Shown here: positions 26,690-33,697 of the stretch, one piece after another
How the letters are laid out: the number at the start of each line of letters is the position of its first letter
How positions within the stretch are numbered: the stretch's first letter is position 1
Assembly: GCA_026400835.1 (NCBI GenBank)
Contig: JAPLOA010000084.1
Location: 62,001 to 126,000 of the forward strand
DNA length: 64,000 nucleotides
Direction: 5' to 3'
Origin: Planctomycetales bacterium
Lineage (GTDB): Bacteria; Planctomycetota; Planctomycetia; Planctomycetales; Planctomycetaceae
Notes under the pieces: model-generated
What the model was told of the DNA's origin: nothing
Seen by the model: the letters and a program-made list of their open reading frames with translations, nothing else
The model's database searches: none
Position numbers and translations under genes: made by a program

Positions 26690-27835
26690 CTAACCTCGGA
26701 AGACAACGGCTGGGTCTACGGTCAGGACCTTTCGTACGCTGACCACACATGCCAACAGAGTTACCAGAACAATAAAAATGCCCGAACCAAGAAAGATGAA
26801 TGGATGCATAAACATCCCCCGCAAGCCACCTGAGAGCTGTGTGCTCGTCATGGCAAAGAACAGATTGGCAACTCCAATACCAAGGCAATAACCGATGGTA
26901 GATACGAATACAGCCTGCGTCATGATCATCCGAAGTATCACCCAGTTATTGATCCCGATGGCCTTCAAGGTCGCGAACTGCTTCAGGTTCTCAACACTAA
27001 ACATGTAGAACGTTTGCCCCACAATTGCGACGCCGATAACGACTCCCATCAATATCGTTATGCCGAAGTTCTCTGCAATTCCTGAGTACTTCAAGATCCA
27101 CGCTTGGGTGTCGTCCATAAACTCAGCACGTGTTCGAGCTTTCAGGCCAGTTACTTTCGTGATCTGCCTGGCAACCTCTTCTGGTGAATGTTTGGAGGCA
27201 GCACGGGCAAGAACATAGGTCACGGGATTGAGCGTTTCTCTGGCCATGGCCACTCCGAGGCTTCGTCGTGTATAGACGCGAGGCAGTCCACTCCATGAGG
27301 ATCCGATGTAGCAGATTCCTACAACAACAGCACGACGCTGTCCAATTTCGACTGCGGCTCCAACTTGAGGTGCCACCCCGGGAAAGATGTTTGTGTATCC
27401 CGCGATGTCCATGACGATCGCATCCGGCTGATGGAGATCATCCAAGGTCCCAATGAGCATTTCCTGGGGGGCACCGACCATGGATAGATCGTCGATCCCG
27501 ACCAATTGCACAAGTTTCATACGCCCGTCTTCCGTTCGTAATTGTGCAGTTGACTGATAATAGGGTACGGCCCACTGAACTCCAGGCACCGATCGGACTC
27601 GATTCACAGACAACTCAGCAATCGGATAGCCTTGATCAAGCGTTTCCACGCTGGACTTCATCACCCAGATGTCGGCTTGATTGGCTTCGAGAATGTCGCG
27701 AGTCGACGCGTGCATCAACGAATGAAAAATGGCGGATTGCTGACTGATGAGCAAGGTCGCAAACGAGACTCCGAGGACCAACGCAACGTACTTAGCCTTG
27801 TCATGCAGAAGTATCTTAAACGCGACGAGATTCAT
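26690..27835 (-). CDS. FtsX/DevC-type ABC permease
   Basis: The 381-residue protein has an N-terminal helix (YVALVLGVSFATLLISQQSA) and a periplasmic domain of about 220 residues. Three C-terminal helices follow, with the FtsX-like block ENLKQFATLKAIGINNWVIL, the hallmark of DevC-type permeases. With the ATPase and adaptor it should form an exporter of lipids, glycolipids or toxic compounds. Cyanobacterial DevBCA exports glycolipids, but the substrate here is unknown. ATG 27835 follows GGAGA; the frame reads 24 codons further upstream into the tetR end and is not used. The gap to tetR is 22 bp. Confidence 0.88.
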   Translation of the reverse strand: MNLVAFKILLHDKAKYVALVLGVSFATLLISQQSAIFHSLMHASTRDILEANQADIWVMKSSVETLDQGYPIAELSVNRVRSVPGVQWAVPYYQSTAQLRTEDGRMKLVQLVGIDDLSMVGAPQEMLIGTLDDLHQPDAIVMDIAGYTNIFPGVAPQVGAAVEIGQRRAVVVGICYIGSSWSGLPRVYTRRSLGVAMARETLNPVTYVLARAASKHSPEEVARQITKVTGLKARTRAEFMDDTQAWILKYSGIAENFGITILMGVVIGVAIVGQTFYMFSVENLKQFATLKAIGINNWVILRMIMTQAVFVSTIGYCLGIGVANLFFAMTSTQLSGGLRGMFMHPFIFLGSGIFIVLVTLLACVVSVRKVLTVDPAVVFRG

Positions 27836-27857
27836 GTCTGATTTCTCCAGGCAGCGA

Positions 27858-28529
27858 CTATTTCGAAGCGGCTTTCTTCTTCTTTGATTCTGGCAATGGA
27901 AAACCATCGCCGTATCGCTTGACCGAATCCAGGGTCACATTGGCAAGTACTTCAATGAAAGAATCGCCACCGTGTGCTTTCTCGACGACTGCAGGCGCAA
28001 AGTCTTGCAGGATTCGCCGATGGGTCATGAAGGTTGAAGCCAAAAGATGCATGGTGATTACGCCAAAACGCACAGCATCGTTGTCCTTGGGAAGCGACGT
28101 CACTCGACTAACCACGTCGCACAGCCATTCGAATTCGGGCAGATAGCTGTGCTTGAGCACTTTGCGAAACGAAGCAGACGGATCCAGGGCTTCGCGTTCG
28201 ATGAGCTTTATTGGCCATGCAACGGTCTGAGCTGCGTAGTCCTTGATCAGCCACTGAATGGCTAATCGAAGGGCTTCTTCTGGCTTTGCAGCATTCGCTT
28301 CATCGAACAGTGGCAGGGCTTCGTCAGAGATTTTGACAGCCGTGACAAGTACTTCTTCATAGAGAGCTTCCATGCTTCCGAAATGGTAGGGTATCGCTCC
28401 CAGTGAAACGCCCGCCTTGGCTGTCACTTGCCGGGCTGTGACCCCGCTGAATCCAAAGTTCGCAAAGAGTTCGCCAGCAGTCTGGATTACGGCTGACTTC
28501 GTTTTTTCGGAATCGCTCGCTACCCCCAT
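27858..28529 (-). CDS. TetR-family repressor of the DevBCA-like operon
   Basis: The 223-residue protein has the TetR helix-turn-helix at residues about 10-55 (ELFANFGFSGVTARQVTAKA, GVSLGAIPYHFGSMEALYEE) and a ligand-binding helical body with a C-terminal domain like the CecR/DUF1956 group. It lies first in the operon and is transcribed from a promoter overlapping a perfect inverted repeat (28555-28593), so it probably represses itself and the exporter. Starts at GTG 28541, ATG 28532 and ATG 28529 are possible; I chose 28529 because GGAG is 6 nt upstream. The lysine-rich C-terminus (SKKKKAASK) is unusual. Confidence 0.9.
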   Translation of the reverse strand: MGVASDSEKTKSAVIQTAGELFANFGFSGVTARQVTAKAGVSLGAIPYHFGSMEALYEEVLVTAVKISDEALPLFDEANAAKPEEALRLAIQWLIKDYAAQTVAWPIKLIEREALDPSASFRKVLKHSYLPEFEWLCDVVSRVTSLPKDNDAVRFGVITMHLLASTFMTHRRILQDFAPAVVEKAHGGDSFIEVLANVTLDSVKRYGDGFPLPESKKKKAASK

Positions 28530-28554
28530 CATCGTCTCCACAAACGCAGCTTAC

Positions 28555-28593
28555 CTGTGTAGTACATATGTATTATACAAATGTACTACACAG
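28555..28593. promoter_or_regulatory. TetR operator with bidirectional promoter
   Basis: CTGTGTAGTACAT (28555-28567) and ATGTACTACACAG (28581-28593) are perfect 13-bp inverted arms around a 13-bp spacer. On the minus strand the spacer contains TATAAT (28572-28577), about 40 bp before the tetR start. The same site sits 26 bp before a plus-strand GTG reading frame with a good ribosome binding site. Arms of this length and symmetry suit a TetR dimer pair. Confidence 0.85.
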
Positions 28594-28618
28594 AGGCGAT
28601 GGAGTCAAGGAGAAAATT

Positions 28619-28822
28619 GTGTCGGCAAAAAACGGGGAAGAACCAATCTCGCCGAGCGTTCCGGACGACTCGCCGCGAATTCCGAGCGTCCGCGAAAGCT
28701 ACTTTTTGAAGCAAGTGGATTCTTTTCGTAGAGCAATGTCTACGGTTCAGTTTCATCGTTCGCATGGGTGGCCCGAAGACAAAAGGCGATGCATGACGCC
28801 TTCTCTGCCCCAGGAGACTTGA
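28619..28822 (+). CDS. Small hypothetical protein divergent from tetR
   Basis: A 67-codon frame begins at GTG 28619, with AAGGAG at 28607-28612 spaced 6 nt, a better site than most genes in this window have. The product starts VSAKNGEEPISPSVPDDSPR and later reads SYFLKQVDSFRRAMSTVQFH; no domain is recognised and there is no transmembrane helix. It starts 26 bp beyond the TetR operator, so it could be controlled by the same repressor. The C-terminal third looks less gene-like, so it may be a remnant of a longer protein. Coding status is uncertain. Confidence 0.35.
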   Translation: MSAKNGEEPISPSVPDDSPRIPSVRESYFLKQVDSFRRAMSTVQFHRSHGWPEDKRRCMTPSLPQET

Positions 28823-29272
28823 ACCAGCACTGACCGATCACGAATTGCGATTCGAAAGACGCTTGCCAGCATATCTGTGTGATGAATGATGCTTCGGGAA
28901 TTGGCGGCGAGTGGGTCAGCAGCAGGCTGCTGAAGAAGGAAGCTGCAGCGGGCTGCATGCAGTCCAAAAGTATAAAGTATTCAGTGGGCAAGAGAATCTG
29001 AGAGACAAATGGAAACGCTCGACATGGTTTTCGTGGGCGATTCGGAATGACAGCTCTCTTGATCGTCAGCAAGCTACTGGCAAGCGCAGGGCTGATTTGC
29101 TCGAGCTAAATCATCAATCTCAGTTGGCTGCGACTTCTCTTGTCACGCCAGGCAGTCGCTTTTTCGTTCGCCCTCGTGGTTCGGCTGTTGGTAATAGGAA
29201 TGTCCTTTCCGGCAAAGGATCTACTTAACGCGAGGCATCTCGTCTGGCGGCGGTGTTGAGACCACCCATCGG
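28823..29272. other. Intergenic region with partial MITE copy
   Basis: This 450-bp stretch before the end of fabF contains the partial palindromic repeat at 28917-28965 and otherwise no recognised gene or RNA. Confidence 0.4.
28917..28965. repeat. Partial copy of the CAGCCTGCTGCC repeat family
   Basis: CAGCAGCAGGCTGCTG (28917-28932) and AGCTGCAGCGGGCTGCATGC (28941-28960) followed by AGTCC correspond to the right-hand part of the 130-150-bp elements at 44387-44531 and 54620-54753. Its left end is missing. Confidence 0.6.
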
Positions 29273-30523
29273 TTACTCCATTGAGGAGAACACGAGGCAC
29301 GCGTTGTGGCCGCCGAAGCCGAAGCTGTTCTTCATGGCTTTACGGATCTTCATGGCTCGCGGCTGGAATGGGACGTAGTCCAGATCACAACGTGGATCCG
29401 GATTGTCCAGATTGATCGTCGGTGGAGCAGTCTCGGTCTGCATCGCTTGAAAACAGAAGACCGATTCAACACCGCCTGAGGCACCCAGCAGGTGACCGAG
29501 TTGACTCTTCGTGCTTGAGACGGCAATTGCATCGGCGTGGCTGCCGAAGACCGTTCGAATCGCACTCGTTTCTGCGATGTCGCCCAGCGGTGTGCTGGTC
29601 CCGTGCGCATTAATGTGGTCAATTTCATCCGGCGGGACGCCAGCATCACGCAATGCAGCCCGCATGGCATAGGCCGCACCTGTTCCAGTCGGATCCGGGG
29701 CTGTCAGGTGAGTCGCATCTGACGACAGGCCGTATCCCATGACCTCACCGAGGATCGTGGCTCCACGCTTTTTTGCAAACTCATATTCTTCCAGAACCAG
29801 AATACCGGCGCCCTCGGAAAGCACGAAGCCATCACGATCACGATCGAATGGACGGCTCGCTTGTTGAGGGGCGTCGTTGCGAGTTGACAATGCTCCCATG
29901 CGAGCGAATCCGGCGATACCCATTGGCGTCAAACCCGCTTCGGTGCCACCGGTCACCATGACATCGGCCACATCCATCTGGATCAGCCGATAGGCATCGC
30001 CGATGGCATTGGTTCCCGATGCACAAGCCGTGCAAACGGCAGTGTTAGGGCCACGCAGACCCCATCGCACGGAGATGTTTCCGCTGGCGGCATTGATGAT
30101 GAGCTTGGGAATCATGAACGCGGAGATTCGATCGGGGCCACGATCAAACAGCATCGAATGCTGCTGCTCGATTTCATCGAGTCCACCGATTCCGCTGCCG
30201 ACCAGAACGCCGTAGCGATAAGTGTCGCCTTCAGACAAATTGATCTTTGCCTGAGTAATGGCCTTTTGTGCGGCGACCATTGCGAACTGACTGAAGCGGT
30301 CGATACGCCGCAGTTCTTTGCTCTCAATCGGCAGATGCGGCAGCGGGTCGAAGTCTCGGATTTCGCCTCCGAAACGCACCTTAAAGTCGCGACAGTCAAA
30401 CCGTTGAACGGGACCGACACCACTTTTTCCTGCACAGACCGCTGCCCAGACGTCGTCCAGTTCGCAGCCAAGCGGAGTGACAACGCCAAGCCCGGTCACT
30501 ACTACTCGACGGCGTGACATCAT
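29273..30523 (-). CDS. fabF: 3-oxoacyl-ACP synthase II (FabF)
   Basis: The 416-residue condensing enzyme has the Cys-His-His triad: Cys167 in TACASGTNAIG, His307 in NAHGTSTPLGD and His344 in QLGHLLGASG. It carries the KAS II pattern VVVTGLGVVTPLG at the start and AMKNSFGFGGHNACLVF near the end. It elongates acyl-ACP by condensation with malonyl-ACP in the cytosol. It lies downstream of acpP on the same strand with a 145-bp gap, the standard acpP-fabF order. The ATG at 30523 is followed at once by a second ATG. Confidence 0.96.
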   Translation of the reverse strand: MMSRRRVVVTGLGVVTPLGCELDDVWAAVCAGKSGVGPVQRFDCRDFKVRFGGEIRDFDPLPHLPIESKELRRIDRFSQFAMVAAQKAITQAKINLSEGDTYRYGVLVGSGIGGLDEIEQQHSMLFDRGPDRISAFMIPKLIINAASGNISVRWGLRGPNTAVCTACASGTNAIGDAYRLIQMDVADVMVTGGTEAGLTPMGIAGFARMGALSTRNDAPQQASRPFDRDRDGFVLSEGAGILVLEEYEFAKKRGATILGEVMGYGLSSDATHLTAPDPTGTGAAYAMRAALRDAGVPPDEIDHINAHGTSTPLGDIAETSAIRTVFGSHADAIAVSSTKSQLGHLLGASGGVESVFCFQAMQTETAPPTINLDNPDPRCDLDYVPFQPRAMKIRKAMKNSFGFGGHNACLVFSSME

Positions 30524-30668
30524 TCAGCTCGCGGCGGAAAGAAGAACTCGCAGCACCGAACCAACGAAATCCGCAGCCACAATGCCGGAGTGCCGATGCC
30601 TTTGGGGCGATCAGCACAACCAGCATCAAGCTGCGATTGTGGTTGACGAATCAATGCGAGTGAAGGAA

Positions 30669-30899
30669 CTATTGCTTACCTTCGATGTAGGTGATCGCAT
30701 TCCCCACCGTCTTGATCTTGTCGTAATCCTCGTCTGGAATCTTGACGTCGAATTCGTCTTCAAGAGCCATGACGAGTTCAACAATATCAAGGGAATCCGC
30801 CTTCAGATCATCAACGAATGAACTGGTGCGGGAGATTTCTTCTTTAGGGACGTCAAGCTGATCGCTGACGATACCAATCACTTTTTCTTCAATCGACAC
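30669..30899 (-). CDS. acpP: Acyl carrier protein
   Basis: The 76-residue acidic protein has [20 protein letters not shown], with the serine of DSLD as the phosphopantetheine site, and ends ITYIEGKQ. It carries growing acyl chains for FabF encoded just downstream. GTG 30899 is the start because GGAGG lies 9 nt upstream and the length matches the usual 77; the frame opens eight codons earlier at an ATG without a binding site. Confidence 0.95.
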   Translation of the reverse strand: MSIEEKVIGIVSDQLDVPKEEISRTSSFVDDLKADSLDIVELVMALEDEFDVKIPDEDYDKIKTVGNAITYIEGKQ

Positions 30900-31507
30900 T
30901 GATGCTTTCCTCCAGCGAAACAAAACACTGACAGATGTTTTCGAACACCGCCAGTCGTCCGGGGAACTGCTCCGGGCACCTGCTCCAGTCGCAGGCGATC
31001 GTCCGGTCCGCGAATCGTGCGGAAGATATATCGGGTTTGCGAATTCGTGTAAACCCGTTTAGCCGGGCAGTCTGCCTCATTTCCGGAGTGCGGGTCAATT
31101 TTCTGCGACATCATTAAGGTGACGGGCTTGTTTTGCCCGTCAGATTCGGAGTTTCGGAGAGAGTTCGCTGGATTTATGGATGTTCACCATCGATTTGGGT
31201 TTCTCTGCCAAGTCGGGGTTCCCGGAATGCAATACTCCGCAGGATATTCAAGCCGTGAATAGCGAGGGCGTAATCGGGCGAATTCGGGCGGGTTGGTTTG
31301 CGGCGGGCGGTTGGGGCTCTATCCTGCGTTTCCATCTTTCACCTGCGGCGATGCTGCCAGGGTGATTATTAAATCCGCCCTTTGCCCTCCGCGCGCTTTG
31401 ATGCCATCAATTCCCTCCGACATCAGTCCTGCCAGGTTTCCCGCTGCGGCATCATTTTCTGATTCCGACTGTGGGGCCGACTCGCTGCGATTTGCAAGGA
31501 GCGTTCC
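30900..31507. other. Intergenic region upstream of acpP and the BatA operon
   Basis: This 608-bp divergent region should carry promoters for acpP (minus) and the BatA operon (plus). It has an 8-bp inverted repeat TGACGGGC/GCCCGTCA at 31120-31142 without a T-tract. AAGGAG precedes the ATG at 31508. No other gene was seen. Confidence 0.45.
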
Positions 31508-33697
31508 ATGACATTCCTGAATGGAGCCCTCGCGTTCGGAGCTTTGGCGTTCGCTGTTCCACTCATTATTCATATCCTGAATCGAAGCCGATTTCGTACC
31601 GTCGAATGGGGAGCAATGCATCTCCTTGAGTCGGTGATTAAAGTCAACCACAAGCGGCTCCATGTTGATCAACTGATTCTGCTGTTTGTGCGTTGTGCGA
31701 TTCCCGTGTTGCTGGCTCTCTGTCTGGCTCGCCCTGTTCTGACCGGCTCCCGATTGCTTGAAGGTGACTCGCCGGTTTCGTTGGTGATCCTGCTCGATAC
31801 AAGTTATTCGATGGACACTGTCGATCCGTCAGGCTCGCGCTTTGAAAAAGCCGTTGATGCGGCTTGTCAGATTGTGAATACGGTCAGTCGAGGCTCTGAG
31901 GTTGCTGTCATTCAAACGGGTGGTCGTCCGACACCATTGTTTGATCAGCCGGTCTTTGATAGCGAAGCTGTTGTTCGTCGGCTGCGGCAAATTAAGGCCG
32001 GGTATGGGGCCAGTGATATGCAGGCTTCACTCAACGAAGCGTTGAAGACGGTCGATGCGATGTCACATGCTCGCCGCGAACTGATCGTGATCAGCGATTT
32101 TCAACCGGCGGATTGGCAGGCGATTGGGCAAAACACCGCCGAAGCCATTCGAGGGCAAATGGCCTCGCTGAAGATTCCCCCGGCATTAACTTTGTTGCCG
32201 ATTGGTCAACCCGTCAACAGTAACATCTCTGTTGAGTCTCTGGAGTTTCCTCGCCGCGCGCTGGGCGTTGGCCAGCAGATTTCTGTGCGAGCGAATCTTC
32301 GCAATCACGGCAGCACGCCGATTGAGAATGCTCGTGTTGTTTTAAGGTTGGACGGAGCGGAATCGTCCGTTTCGCAGATTGCTCTCACGGCGAACGGGAC
32401 GACTCAAACACTGTTCCCCTGCTCTTTTGAGAAAGCGGGCTCGCATGTGATCGAAGTCGAAGTCATCGCCGACGATTCTCTGAAAGACGATAATCGTTAC
32501 GCAGCGGCCGTTACAATCTGGGACGGTATTAACGTGTTGCTGGTTGATGGTGATCCCAGCGGGCAGCCTCTGCAAAGTGAAACTGATTATCTGTCGATTG
32601 CTCTGACGCCGTTTACTTTTGGTCGAGTACGTTTGGCGGATCTTGTGCAGACCCAGACCGCGCAATCGAAGGATCTTACGGAAGAACGCCTGAAGACTTC
32701 GCGCGTCGTTGTGTTGGCGAACGTCTCAAAGCTGGAACCTGCTCAAGTCTCCGCGTTAACGGCTTTCGTCAACGACGGCGGTGCCTTGCTGGTCTGTGCC
32801 GGAAACAAGATTGATTTGAATTGGTATCGCGAGCAGATGTTTGCCAATGGTGGAGGACTTCTGCCAGCGGCGTTTGGGATGCTGAAAGGGCTAACCGAGT
32901 CCGACGGGAAAGCTGATGCGGCCGCCGGAACTCTCAACAAGAGCTCTCATATTGTCGCTCAGCATTTCGATCATCCGGCTTTGGAATTCTTTAACGAGCC
33001 GGCCAATGGTGATTTGTCGACGGCGGAGATTCGACGCTGGCATGAGCTGGCCGATGTGGATAGTCGCAGCGACGTCGCGGTGTTGGCACGATTGGATTCC
33101 GGCGATCCGCTGTTGATCGAACGTCGAGTTGGGGATGGCGTTGTGCTTCAAATGGCGACGGCCTGTGATGCGGACTGGTCGGATTTGCCCGTGCGGCCTT
33201 TGTATGTTCCGTTGATGCAGCAAATTATTACGACGATGGCTTCGGGGATTTCTCCGCCACGAAATATCGCGACCGGTGATCCCGCTGTTGCGATGTTACC
33301 CGGCGCCGAACAAGCGACAACATTGTCGGTGGTTACTCCTGATGGGGCTCGTCGAACTCTCAATACAACGCCTCAAGGTAAACTACAATTGGCGCGGTTT
33401 GAGGAAACTCAACGGCCTGGCGTGTACGCCATGTCAACGCCTGCGGCCGAAACGATTCACTTTGTTGCCGAGACTTCTCGCAGTGAATCGGACTTGAGTA
33501 CTCTGCCTGAAACGGCGTTGGTCGAGTTATCAAAGAGTCTGGCATCCACGCTGATCAAATCTCCGGCAGAGTATCTTGAACAGGATCGTCTGCGACGACA
33601 CGGCCAGGAGATCTGGAAGTACGTACTCGCGGCGTTTTTGGCGTTCATGTTTCTGGAACTCGTTCTGCAACAACGATTCGCGAGGGTTCGTCTATGA
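31508..33697 (+). CDS. BatA-like membrane protein with von Willebrand A domain
   Basis: The 729-residue protein opens with the BatA N-terminal domain (AFAVPLIIHILNRSRFRTVEW), has a second helix (IPVLLALCLARPVL) and then a VWA domain with the MIDAS start LLDTSYSMDT (DxSxS). After the VWA comes an Ig-like segment, then a class I glutamine-amidotransferase-like domain (ALTAFVNDGGALLVCAGNKI), and a C-terminal helix (YVLAAFLAFMFLELVLQQRF). VWA/BatA proteins are linked to stress tolerance and surface complex assembly, often with MoxR ATPases; none is in this window. The stop overlaps the next gene's start (ATGA, 33694-33697), so translation is coupled. Confidence 0.85.
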   Translation: MTFLNGALAFGALAFAVPLIIHILNRSRFRTVEWGAMHLLESVIKVNHKRLHVDQLILLFVRCAIPVLLALCLARPVLTGSRLLEGDSPVSLVILLDTSYSMDTVDPSGSRFEKAVDAACQIVNTVSRGSEVAVIQTGGRPTPLFDQPVFDSEAVVRRLRQIKAGYGASDMQASLNEALKTVDAMSHARRELIVISDFQPADWQAIGQNTAEAIRGQMASLKIPPALTLLPIGQPVNSNISVESLEFPRRALGVGQQISVRANLRNHGSTPIENARVVLRLDGAESSVSQIALTANGTTQTLFPCSFEKAGSHVIEVEVIADDSLKDDNRYAAAVTIWDGINVLLVDGDPSGQPLQSETDYLSIALTPFTFGRVRLADLVQTQTAQSKDLTEERLKTSRVVVLANVSKLEPAQVSALTAFVNDGGALLVCAGNKIDLNWYREQMFANGGGLLPAAFGMLKGLTESDGKADAAAGTLNKSSHIVAQHFDHPALEFFNEPANGDLSTAEIRRWHELADVDSRSDVAVLARLDSGDPLLIERRVGDGVVLQMATACDADWSDLPVRPLYVPLMQQIITTMASGISPPRNIATGDPAVAMLPGAEQATTLSVVTPDGARRTLNTTPQGKLQLARFEETQRPGVYAMSTPAAETIHFVAETSRSESDLSTLPETALVELSKSLASTLIKSPAEYLEQDRLRRHGQEIWKYVLAAFLAFMFLELVLQQRFARVRL

